This document shows, piece by piece, positions 37,663 through 47,763 of a stretch of 64,000 nucleotides of DNA (position 1 is the stretch's first letter; each line of letters starts with the position of its first letter). Origin of the DNA: Ceratodon purpureus (taxonomy: Eukaryota > Streptophyta > Bryopsida > Pseudoditrichales > Ditrichaceae); contig CM026424.1 in NCBI GenBank assembly GCA_014871385.1, forward strand, positions 8,113,320 through 8,177,319. Direction: 5' to 3'. The notes below the pieces were generated by a model that saw only the letters and a list, made by a program, of their open reading frames with translations, had not been told where the DNA came from and did not search any database. The position numbers and the translations under genes were made by a program.

Positions 37663-40600
37663 TCATAGAAGGGATTTCATCTCCTCTCTTGCCTTGAGCT
37701 CTTCCATGGCCTTCATAATTGCGTCTCTCCGAGAAACAGTTCTAGGATGGAATTCAGCAAAAACTGAGGTCTTCGATTTAAGTCGAAGAATTGGGTGTGC
37801 TAAAGAGTCTCTCATTTGCCTCTTCAGGGTCGCCAAATCTCGTCTAGGAGAGGAACAAGACCAAGTGGGCTGAAATCTTAATAATCGCAGGTGTTTGGGG
37901 GCAAGACTTGACATTGTTGGCTTTGCCAACTGAGGAACATCATGATCAAGAACGTATTGCACACTCTTCGGCGCAGAGAAAAATATGTTTCTAACTAAGG
38001 TTCTGGTCTCTACAACAACCTCTTCACTAGCATCAACTATAGGCTTCTCCAACTACTCCACTGTCCGAGCAACAAATTATGGTGCAAGTGCCCCATATAA
38101 TTGCTGTTGAGGGGTCATGATGTATGAAGTGCTGGAGAGGTCGAACGCTCCCGCCATGGTGTGTATTTTCCAACCAACTTCAAAGAGGAAGGTGACATAA
38201 CCGCAACTTGACCTCCTCCGCTGCTAGGAGGACTGTTCACAACATCTTGTTCCAAGTCTCTGCGTGAGCAGTCAATAGCTGCAGAAGCAGCATCATTAGC
38301 TGAGAACAACAAAAAAGGCTTCGAGTATTCTTGACCTCTTAGTGCTCCCCCTTCGGATACGGAGCATGTACCAACCACCTCTCGAGTTGAGATAATCGAT
38401 GTCCCTTCCAATGAACGATCGAACCTGCAATCAAGGCCACCAGAAACGGAGTGCACTGGTCGAACCTGGAGAAATAATATTACAACAAAATCATGATGGG
38501 TTATTAGATCATAGGACAAATGACAATCAATATCCAAAGGCGATTCAAGTTAAAGCAATTTCAAAAGTACATTTACAGAAACATTTACAAAGAAGTCCTA
38601 AGTTTAGCTCACTGTGAGCCAATTTAGTCCCTTCTATTTTATTCAAAATGCTCTCTGATTGCTAACCCTGCAGACATTAAAAGAGACACCCAAGTTCCTT
38701 ATTGAAAGCGCCATCCCCTCTAAAATGTGATGAAATAATGGATCATCTTGGGACAGAGGAGGGACTCCAATTCTATTTCTGTCAATGTAATCCATAAGCT
38801 TCCCATTCACAACTTCCTTGAATCCTTGCCCAAGTTTCACAACCAAGGAGCCAATATGGACATAAGGAAGCAATCGTCTTCATCTTTCTCAACCCAGGAT
38901 TTTAGGAAAACAACATTTCCAGTTTTGTTACATATGCTTTTCTTGGAACTATCATCAATGAGGATTGTGTTCCCACTGTTGTATGTAGTACTATCTTCAA
39001 AGAGAGCCTTTGACAAAGTTTTCAAAAAAATTGGCTTGTCTCCGTTAGGGTACTTCAGGTAACGACGGCGAGATATTTCGATTTGATCGCAATCCTCTTG
39101 ACTAAGAACAATAGAAGGCATGGGTAAGCCATTGAAAAGGTAGTTCATAACATCCATTGATGTCGAGCTTTTCATTGAACTCCACACGACGACATGAGCG
39201 AAATTGTTCACGAATGATATAAAATCTGATAATCGAGGCCGAACATACACGGCCTTAGGACCTACAAGAGTGGAGAATTTAGGACTAAGAACACCTAAGT
39301 TTACATGGTTTGTCACTAAGTCCTTCAATCCACTCCGCCTGTTGATGCATTTACATAAAACACCATTAATGTCCAGTACAAGGTTCAGCCACTTCTTCGG
39401 AGCTACACCCTTTAACCCCTAAAGGACCAGGAAAGCAAAAACTGTTTTTTGCTATTTCAAGCAGCTTAGATGAAGGGGTTAAAAGTTATATTTTTGCCTA
39501 AGATTTTTACTGGATGCTCCCTTTACCATAATGTGTACGTCGTAAAAGTTGCAAAACCAAATTCCAATTTTAGAACCTTCATCTAGAAATTTTAGATTTC
39601 AAGTCCAAAACGGGCAGTCTAAAAATAGGCTTTTTTCAAAAATAAAAATTATAAATATTTTCATAACCAAATCACTACTCAGATTCCAAAGTGACCCAAG
39701 TCAAAAAGGTTACCAATTTTACAAGGGCAGCCTCCAAAAATTACACGAACAAGCTTCAAAGTTTTTTGTAATTTTACATTTTTTCCTTTCAAAAATTGTC
39801 TAAATTTGAGATTTAGGAATTTTTCAAAATTTGTTTTTCCTGAAATTCACAAACTCATAGATGTAACTTTTCACATTTCACTTTTTTTCCAAACCAAATA
39901 CCTCCAAATATTTCAGTTTGACCATATTGTGGGTTTTGTACCTCTTTCTGGAAACTAATTTGCATGAAGGCCAAAAAATCAAAATGAGTCTCCAAAATTT
40001 TGCATGGAGGTGCCCAACTTAGTTTCCTACATGGAAAAAAATATGAGCAAAATGTTTGGGGTAACAATCATCAAGTCTCCCTTGGCACCATTTAGACTAT
40101 GCCTTTCTGACAAAGCCAAAAAAAAAAAAAAAAACTATAAACTTTGAACATTATAATCCCACAAATGGCAAAGATCCAACGGTTGAAATTTAAGATGGTG
40201 TTAGTGCAAGTAGTTAGGTTGAAGATCTTATGGTTGAAAATACTAGAAAAGAATTTTTTATTGGAAACATACATCAAATTCTACAAGGTGGTCAAAATCT
40301 GCAGTTTTTGGTTTTGGAGGTGCCAAAACACCTTGGACCTTTAGCGGTTAAACCTCGTGAGATTTTTGAAGACGCTTTTGCCTGGAAAAGCAATATAAAA
40401 AAACAAATAGCATTACTTGATGAAACACAGATGAACGAAAAGGCGATGACAATTGGAATTAGGGATTCTGACAATTTGAATGCAATTCCACCTCGCTAAG
40501 CAGAGATTTAACAGCAATCGGGCGATGAACGCAATCAGATGCTTGTAGCTTACCATCCATTGGAGCACAACAATATAAACAAGTCAAATTCTAGTGGAAT

Positions 40601-41539
40601 ACAGAGCATACTAACTATCAAAGAATAAAAAACCTGTTTGTGGTCTATGTGGGGAAAACGGAAACGCCATTTATGATTACAGTACAAGGTGTAGTACTAA
40701 ACTTTATAAAATGTGCACTGTCACACTTAGAAAATGTTTGTACAATCACTTATCATTCAGATAAGGTAAAATATTTCACATAAAGGATTACATGTCTATA
40801 TATACTCAGATTTTTAGATTTATATAAATCTCAGAGCTACATACCTCAGAAATGTCTGCAACCTTCTGGCTCTTCAAAACAATGGTCCAAGCATCAGGCA
40901 ATGAAAGGGAGATTTCCGGAGACCCTTCGTAGTCTACTAGCTCATCCTCTTCAACGTTATCAACCGCTTTGGTGTCCATTGCGCAATCTGAGGGACCATC
41001 CTTTGCAAAAGGCTTTGCAACCGAGGTAGAATCCCCCTGCTCAGACATAGAAATGTTACTCCCAAGTACCTGTAGATTTGTATTGTCAGCACCATCACCA
41101 CTACGGTACTACCGATGTCATCATCGTCATCCCGGGTCTGAGGAAGTGGGGAGTCTGATTTGCAGGGGCTTCTTGGTACACGACGTGGAGACTCGTCCTC
41201 AGATGCTATACCTGGTAATACTGAAGGAGAAGGATTATCTACCAAGATAGTGTCGAAGCTAATATTGACGGAAACATCCATGGCAGTTTGCTCACTCTGA
41301 GCTAAAACTGTGTGGACAAGGCTCGGACAAGGCTCGAAGGATGGAGGTAAGATAGAGACAGAGGGCAACTCAGGGATAGCTAGAACATGACTGCTACTCG
41401 GAGGTTCAATAGGGAGAATTATGGAACTGCTCTGCACTAGTACCACAGAGTGAGAAGCTTGCATTGCCGCAAGAATGGCTCTCATATCAGCCATCTCTTT
41501 GTCTCGTTTCTTGTCCTTTTCTTCGTCAAATGAATTCTA
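37663..41539 (-). pseudogene. Decayed NLI-interacting-factor (HAD/FCP1-like phosphatase) gene with transposon insertion
   Basis: Minus strand, 5' to 3'. An acidic, low-complexity N-terminal region (41494 to about 41087) and a second exon (about 41036 to 40846, ending VADISE before GTATGT) precede the phosphatase-like exon. That exon starts at 40381, is cut by the TTAA element (39416-40347) and continues from 39411 with KKWLNLVLDINGVLC, the HAD motif I position. It then shows VVWSSMKSS and ILIDDSSKK, typical of NIF/SCP phosphatase-like domains. A one-base frameshift follows SILAPWL near 38840, and an in-frame TAG at 41537-41539 lies before the first available start. Further C-terminal frames lie at 38115-38470 and 37663-38052; whether they belong to the same gene is less sure. 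The HAD motif is D-x-N rather than D-x-D. With three kinds of lesion the gene is very probably dead. Confidence 0.8.
39412..40351. mobile_element. TTAA-flanked element (932 bp) inserted in an exon
   Basis: The element is 39416-40347 between TTAA copies at 39412-39415 and 40348-40351. Its ends are CCCCTAAAGGACCAGG and, inverted, CCGCTAAAGGTCCAAGG. Removing it and one TTAA leaves a single continuous frame through the host exon, which supports the boundaries exactly. The interior differs from the elements at 13336 and 57045 except near the ends (GAAGATCTTATGGTT is shared). No transposase. Confidence 0.93.
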
Positions 41540-42544
41540 CCCCTCGAGGATGTGATCAACCTTGCGTAGAATCTGTTATCTTAATGCTATGACAATGTTA
41601 TTGGAATGCTATATTGATAATGATCAAGTTCAGCTTTCGACATGCTGGTTCCTGAACTGCTCACCCATTCTTAATTATCTGTACAAAAAAACATCGTAGC
41701 TTATAGCAGTTCAGGCAAGAAAATAATTAACTACAAATTTGCCCAATTTTTTTTGAGATTCTTGACTTTGTTTGCCAGAAAGAATTGAATTAAATTAAAT
41801 TATGGTATGGCCCAAAATTACATGAATTCAAGCCGAATTCAAGCCAACAATACAAAAATTCATTTTACTTTTCTACAATATCTCTCTCACAAATGACATA
41901 ACTCAGAAAATCTTTGACCTACATACAAAAGACCACTAACACACGACAAAACTTTGGTACACAACTATATATCTGCTTAAGGTGACTAATGCAAGAGATT
42001 AGGGTAAGGTTAAAGGTAAAATTGGCCGCCAAACTTCATGGAAGTAATCCTTAACATTTATAATACCTGATTAATGTCTAACTTATATTTAATCATAATT
42101 TAAAAACTACACAATTTTTAGGTATTATTTTTTGATCTACCAAACCACTTTTTTCACTTTAATTAATTATTAAGCAAAACAACCTCCAAGCCGCTAGTAG
42201 TCTACGGTAGACAATGAAGTTCAATAAATTTCATCTCGTGCAGTTTTAGAGTATCCAAATCCTTAATCCTTCACCCTAAAGAATATAAATGTGATTAAGT
42301 TTAACCTAGACAAGCAGATTGCCAAACATAAAATTGCTGAGTATTTACTAGTTGCAGGTTATATTTGAATTTGATTGATTTAAAAATAGACTTCATTTGG
42401 TACCAAATTAGTGATGTCATTGTGTTGCATTTGTCCAAACAGCCTTGCAAACGATTTTATAAGATTGCTATACTTCTGGGGCTTGCAAGGTACTCAGCTC
42501 TGATTTTATTGGATAGCTTGATCTGATTTACAATCACCTTGTTC
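41540..42544. other. Intergenic, no gene recognised
   Basis: AT-rich sequence between the decayed phosphatase-like gene and the large transposon. Nothing supportable seen. Confidence 0.4.
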
Positions 42545-43553
42545 TTAACCCCCTAACGTCCAAGACTATTTTTAGGGTGTTTTTGGGATTCTGGATAGGG
42601 TCTAATTGCAAGCTTCGGAGCTCAAATTTGGCACTTTTTTCGAAAAATCTAACTATACGGATGGATTTGTAGCATGGCAGTTAGTTTACATGTCCCATTC
42701 CGAATCAAAGTGGCAGATATTATAACACATCTGTCAAGAAAAAGCTGAGAATTGCTTCACTGAAAACAACGTTTTTTCACACGTTTTTTTATTTTTTTTG
42801 TTTTTTTTTTCTTCTAAAAAGATTGAGAGAAAGCTGCGTTCTAGGAGCATCAAGGCATGAGAAATTTGTGGGAATTGAAAGTACTCCATTCCGTATATCC
42901 TAGCTAAAGATATTGATGTTCAAAGATGGATCAAATCCCGAATTCCTTTGAGAAAATTTGAGAAAATTTGAGAAAATTTGCTAGGTCACAAGGAGCTTTT
43001 CTGGCTTTTCTCATACCCCTGGCCACTCAAATAGCCATAACTTTTGGCTGGAGACTTCGATTCTTGATCGGTAAAGTGCATTGGATATCTAACTTCACTC
43101 CCCACAACTGTCTAAGGTAGTTGCACCAAAACCCGCCCAGCATGTAATTCCGCCCCCTAGTGAAAAGCCAGCTGCCCCACATTCAGACTGTGCAAGCTCG
43201 CAAAAGCGCCCAGTGAGGGCCTTATTGTGGAGTGGGCGGAATAATGGTCCTTGGGGGGGTGGGAATTGGGTGGGCAGTGGGTGAAAAATGATGATTTAGA
43301 GGGAGGGAGTAGGGGGGTTAGGGGGTGCAATAACTTCATGGTGTGTTAAAGAAATTGCCCACTTTGGGGGCTGATTTGGCAATAAAGGTGGTTTATTTTG
43401 AACACCTAAATGGGCGGTTACGGATGACGGCTTAGTCTTAATTACAGCCCTTCAAAGGCAAGTTTGCAAGTAGGGAAAGATCATTTGTATGAGCAAAGGG
43501 AGTTGGCTTAGAGGTGGTGCAAGTGTGGATTTTAGAGAGTTTGAGGGGGCAGA

Positions 43554-44012
43554 TTGGAAGGAGCAATGGAGGGAATAGAAGAGAGAAGGGAGGACAATGC
43601 AAGCTATGAAGATGTAGTACATGAGACACAATGTGGGGGTTCACAAGAGGGCATGGGTGCTGAACATGGCTATGGACAAAGTATGGAGGATAGTTTAGCA
43701 TTTGATGAGTATATGTCACAGTTTGAGCATGGAGGGAGGGGGAGAAATAGGCATTCACTGCCTAGAGTATATGAGAATTCAAGTCCCACTGAAAATCAAC
43801 CAAGAGAGAATGAGAGTCTCATGAGGGGAGGGGAGAGGGCTAGGAGGTACAACTTGAGGAGTACATCTACACAAGGGCAACCAAGCAATGCACAAGGAAA
43901 TTTCAGCATAGGAGAGGGAGGTCAAGATCCTACTCTAAGCAATGGAGATGGAGGGGAGGATTTACCTAGCAGCCAAGAGGAGCCCAACAGTGGAAGAAGG
44001 GGAGCTGCATAA
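43554..44012 (+). CDS. N-terminal part of the transposase frame, ended by a stop
   Basis: A 152-residue acidic, G/E/S-rich frame with no domain I know. It is in the same frame as the transposase that follows and separated from it only by a TAA at 44010-44012 next to a run of eight A's, plus three codons. The two were most likely one protein, the stop being a mutation. It could instead be a separate short protein or be removed by splicing; I see no clear splice pair. Confidence 0.55.
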   Translation: MEGAMEGIEERREDNASYEDVVHETQCGGSQEGMGAEHGYGQSMEDSLAFDEYMSQFEHGGRGRNRHSLPRVYENSSPTENQPRENESLMRGGERARRYNLRSTSTQGQPSNAQGNFSIGEGGQDPTLSNGDGGEDLPSSQEEPNSGRRGAA

Positions 44013-44021
44013 AAAAAACAT

Positions 44022-46772
44022 GTGAGTTGGACCAATGCACAACTCAAGTTAGCAATAGATGCAGTAACTGATGAGGGGGTCAAAGTGAGAGCTGCAGCAA
44101 GGCATTTTGGTATACCATACACTTCTCTTAGGGATCACATGTATGGAAGAGTATTGGGAAGAAAGAGAGGGCCAAAAACAGTACTCAGCAGTGAAGAGGA
44201 AGAGAAGTTGGTAGATTACTGCTTCAAAATGCAAGAGTTAGGACATCCACTCACTCCAATGCAACTGAAACTGAAAGTTGCCCAAGTCACACAAACTAGA
44301 GAGACCCCTTGGAGTGACATAGGACTTCCAGGGAGGTCATGGCTAAAATGTTTTAGAGAAAGACATCCTGAATTAGTACCAAGGAAAAGCCAGCCACTAG
44401 AGATAGGTAGGGCTAGAGGACTATGTCAAAGCAATGTTGCTACACTCTATGCCAACCTACAAAGCCTTTACAGAACCTTCAATTACCCTCCCAATCACAT
44501 CTGGAATTGTGATGAATCAGGGGTTCAGGCTGGAAGGGGGGGTGGTGCCACAGTCCTTGCTAGAGTGGGCTCCAAAACAGTACATGCCATTGAACCTGAC
44601 CAGAGAGAACATCTGTCAGTACTATCATGCATCAATGCAGGAGGGGGTAAAATTCCGAATTTTTACATCCTAAAAGGTGTTAAGTTTCTAGGGGACTATG
44701 TAGAAAACTGTGAAAAAGATGCTCTGATGGCCATGCAGCCAAACGCTTGGATGACAAAGTGGCTCTTCCAATCCTGGATTGCACATTTCATGAAGCAAGT
44801 GAAAAAAAGCCATGGAGGGATTAGTCAGCAAAACAGACATTTACTGATCCTAGATGGGCACAATTCACATGTAACTTTAGAGGTTGTGACATTAGCAATG
44901 AACTCTGGTTTGCACATTATCTCCCTTCCTTCCCACACCTCTCATGCACTCCAACCTCTGGATGTATCATGCTTCAAGCCATTTAAAACAGCATTTAGAG
45001 CAATAAGGGACAAATGGACTCTAGAAAACAAAGGGAGGAAGGTGGAAAAAATAGATCTGTGTGTGTGGACATCTCAAGCACTTCAGAAAGCACTAACTCC
45101 ACAAAACATCAAATCTGGATTTAGGAAGACAGGAATATGGCCATACAACGAAAATGCAATGTCAAAATCAATTGGGCCAAGTGCAGGATTTGAAGAGGGA
45201 CAAGAAGGGTATGATCCCACTACACAAGTGACATCAGAGGCTGAAGATTCGGGGGAGGAGGGGGGCGGTCCCCACAGTGACGGCGAAGGAGCGGGACCTG
45301 CTGATACATGCGGGGAGGGGTCCGAGAGGGGCTGCTGGTCCGGCAGGGGCCTTGCAGTCCCCAGCAGTGAACTGCAAGAGCATGGTGGGGCGAGGGGGCC
45401 AAGCCGTGGCGGCAGCCTAGCAGATGCAAGCGGCCAAGGCCGAGAGGGGCCGAGAGGGACTGCAGTCAACTGCAGCGGTCAACACCGGCAGGGGCCGCAG
45501 CGCAGAGGCGTCGACGACGACGAAGAACAGGACTGCATGGGGGAGCGACAAGCGGGACTGCTCCGCCGCGGGAGCGTGACTGCTGCGGGGACAGGTTCCC
45601 GGGCTGGCGATTGGGTTGGCGGCGAGGGTGAGGCATCGCCGGAGGAGGAAGCAGGCTCGCAGGGCCGCAGTACTCACGACCTTGCTACTGAGACGGTGGA
45701 AGACACTGAGGAAGGCGGGCAGGCTGATTGGGAAGATGGCCGGGACACGCCCACGCAGGTGCAAGGATCTCCACATGAGGATGATGAACAATCAATGAGG
45801 GGAAGAAGACATTTTTATGTAGATGTACCAAATCCAGAGGAGAGCAATTACATGATAAACGAGCAGCACACATCCATAGATCCAACCTTCTTAGCACAAG
45901 TCCAAACTGAAAACGAGAACAGCATAGACAAGTTTCTTGTACTGCCAGAGCTCATTCCTGCCAAAAAACGAAGAAGACAGCAGCCCCTCTTGGACTATAC
46001 TCAGAGCATAATATTGACATCAGAAGATTACAATAGAGGGCTAGAGGAGGTCTTGGCGCAAAAGGAGGCAACCGCAGCTGCTGCCAAGAGAAAGAAGGAA
46101 GAAAGAGAGGCATCAAAAGAACAACGGAAGGCACAAAAACTGCAGCAGCAACTAGAGAAGGAGGAGCGAGCTAAGGCACGTGAACAAAAAAAAAAAGAGA
46201 AAGAGGCGCAGGCACAGGCGCGGCGGGCTTCCAGGCAGGGACCTGCAGGACGGCAGCGGCACTGCAGCGGACAGCAAGCGAGCACCGAGCAGGGGCCGAG
46301 AGGGGTTACCAGTGAGGGCGCGGTGCATGGGGCAGTCGGAGAGTTGGACCGATGCGGGCTGGTGGAAGCCGCCTTCCATGGTGATGGCAACGCCCCCCAA
46401 GCAGGGACTCCTCCTCACGGCCGGCGCATCGCAGGCGCCTTCAGCACCCCCGGTCGGAGCTTCGGCTCGGGGCATATGCGGCCCCCCCTCTCGACGCTTG
46501 AAGCGTTGGGAGCCTTGAGCAGTGGCTTCTCCCACTCGACACCTCCGCCTTCCCGCACCCCTGATCAGATCACTGCGGCGCACCACCTCCGCCCGAGCCC
46601 AATGTTGTGGGCGCCTCCTTCTCTTCCAGTCGGAGCTCCACCGCACCTCCACCCCTCCCTCCCTCCGAATCGATATGACTCCTCCTGGCTTCAACACATA
46701 CAGAGTAGATTCTACAACCCACAGCCTCTACCTCCACACTACTCCGGACATGAGCGGAACCCAAATGAGTAG
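44022..46772 (+). CDS. Pogo-superfamily DDE transposase
   Basis: Catalyses excision and integration of the surrounding element. In order: a Psq-type helix-turn-helix (about residues 1-45, WTNAQLKLAIDAV and AARHFGIPYTSLRDHM), a CENP-B-type second DNA-binding region (about 55-125, GRSWLKCFRERHPEL), and a DDE domain with a DDD triad at D164 (WNCDESG), D278 (LLILDGHNSH) and D314 (LQPLDVSCFKPFK); the 36-residue spacing of the last two fits pogo. Then come a G/E/R-rich, high-GC stretch (about 405-590), LLDYTQSIILTSEDY, and a charged coiled coil (about 676-740, K/E/A/Q-rich) before a P/S-rich tail. The frame is open for 916 codons. Its first in-frame ATG (44139) lies inside the HTH, so the true start is probably upstream, across the stop at 44010. 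Catalytic residues are intact; the nonsense codon may silence it. Confidence 0.92.
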   Translation: MSWTNAQLKLAIDAVTDEGVKVRAAARHFGIPYTSLRDHMYGRVLGRKRGPKTVLSSEEEEKLVDYCFKMQELGHPLTPMQLKLKVAQVTQTRETPWSDIGLPGRSWLKCFRERHPELVPRKSQPLEIGRARGLCQSNVATLYANLQSLYRTFNYPPNHIWNCDESGVQAGRGGGATVLARVGSKTVHAIEPDQREHLSVLSCINAGGGKIPNFYILKGVKFLGDYVENCEKDALMAMQPNAWMTKWLFQSWIAHFMKQVKKSHGGISQQNRHLLILDGHNSHVTLEVVTLAMNSGLHIISLPSHTSHALQPLDVSCFKPFKTAFRAIRDKWTLENKGRKVEKIDLCVWTSQALQKALTPQNIKSGFRKTGIWPYNENAMSKSIGPSAGFEEGQEGYDPTTQVTSEAEDSGEEGGGPHSDGEGAGPADTCGEGSERGCWSGRGLAVPSSELQEHGGARGPSRGGSLADASGQGREGPRGTAVNCSGQHRQGPQRRGVDDDEEQDCMGERQAGLLRRGSVTAAGTGSRAGDWVGGEGEASPEEEAGSQGRSTHDLATETVEDTEEGGQADWEDGRDTPTQVQGSPHEDDEQSMRGRRHFYVDVPNPEESNYMINEQHTSIDPTFLAQVQTENENSIDKFLVLPELIPAKKRRRQQPLLDYTQSIILTSEDYNRGLEEVLAQKEATAAAAKRKKEEREASKEQRKAQKLQQQLEKEERAKAREQKKKEKEAQAQARRASRQGPAGRQRHCSGQQASTEQGPRGVTSEGAVHGAVGELDRCGLVEAAFHGDGNAPQAGTPPHGRRIAGAFSTPGRSFGSGHMRPPLSTLEALGALSSGFSHSTPPPSRTPDQITAAHHLRPSPMLWAPPSLPVGAPPHLHPSLPPNRYDSSWLQHIQSRFYNPQPLPPHYSGHERNPNE

Positions 46773-46965
46773 AGAGAAGTCACCAACAAGAATTGTGAGG
46801 CTAGGGGAGCATGCATATCCAGGAGTGGCGATAAGGTGAATTGGAGCGCTGCAGGGAGATCCAAGAAACCAGGGCGATGGGCGCGGTGCCATGGAGAAGA
46901 CCGTTGGGCAGGGCTAGGACTCAGATTTGCGAGGGAGGGGTGGGGTTCACAGAGATGGGAACGGA

Positions 46966-47044
46966 GGGCGGGAACGGGGGGTGAGAGAGGGCGGCAACGG
47001 GGGGTGAGAGAGGGCGGGAACGGGGGGTGAGAGAGGGCGGGAAT
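46966..47044. repeat. 23-bp minisatellite inside the transposon
   Basis: About three and a half copies of a 23-bp unit containing GAGAGAGGGCGGGAACGGGG, in phase at 46981, 47004 and 47027. It lies between the transposase stop and the right end of the element. Confidence 0.85.
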
Positions 47045-47763
47045 AGGGTTAGGGAGGGGTGGCCATGGGCGCAGACTGATCGGCGGGGGGCCCATGCAGG
47101 GCGTGGCCAGTGGCCCAAGGGGCGCTTTCTCAAGATGGTGTGATTATTTTCGGCAACTACCTTACTGCTGCAATTGGGTGGGAGGGGAGTGATGACCCCA
47201 GCCTATGTGGCGAACTCGGGCTGCCCAATGGACGGTTAATGGCATCCAATGCTTCCAAGCATGGCCCCTCACAGTCAGCCCACACCCCCCAAAACACGGA
47301 ATCACACTCACTAGCGAGGGCTCTCATGACTCATTTTTGAAATGTTTGCCCCTACAGTGGAATCCTATTATTGCACACAGCTGCTCTACATTGTATCCCT
47401 TTTTGGGCACGTTTTTGGTTAAATTACGTTTAGTCTTTGGAATCTCACTGCACAAGAAAGCACCAGCTCTATGAGCCACAGTTGGCCACTCTAAGCAGAT
47501 TCTTTTAAATATTTACAGGAAATTGTAGGCATGTCCAAAAATTTTGTTTTTTTGAGGGATCACCTTGTAACAGCTTTGCAAAGCCATTAAAATTAATAAA
47601 CCTTTTTACTCAGCTTCAGTTCTATGCAAACCTGGAATTTGGGCGGGTTTTGGTGCAACTACCTTAGTTGGGCTCAAAATGTAATTCCTTGTAGAAAAAA
47701 AGTTATAGCCAAAAATCCAGCCACAGAAGCCCAATTCAGATTCGTTGGACGTTAGGGGGTTAA

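Larger units (their letters stand above)
42545..47763 (+). mobile_element. Full-length pogo/CENP-B-like DNA transposon (5.2 kb)
   Basis: The element (42549-47759) is bounded by TTAA on both sides. Its perfect terminal inverted repeats begin CCCCCTAACGTCCAA. A second inverted pair lies further in: CTAAGGTAGTTGCACC and its continuation at 43111-43140, and the reverse complement at 47640-47667. It encodes one long transposase frame (43554-46772). Downstream are a 23-bp tandem repeat and non-coding sequence. Pogo-type elements usually duplicate TA; here the duplication is either TTAA or TA with a leading A in the repeat, and one copy cannot decide. Confidence 0.92.

Noticed and set aside
45083..46697. 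Several 60-180 codon frames on the other strand and in other frames
   Set aside because: They mirror the GC-rich, low-complexity part of the transposase gene.
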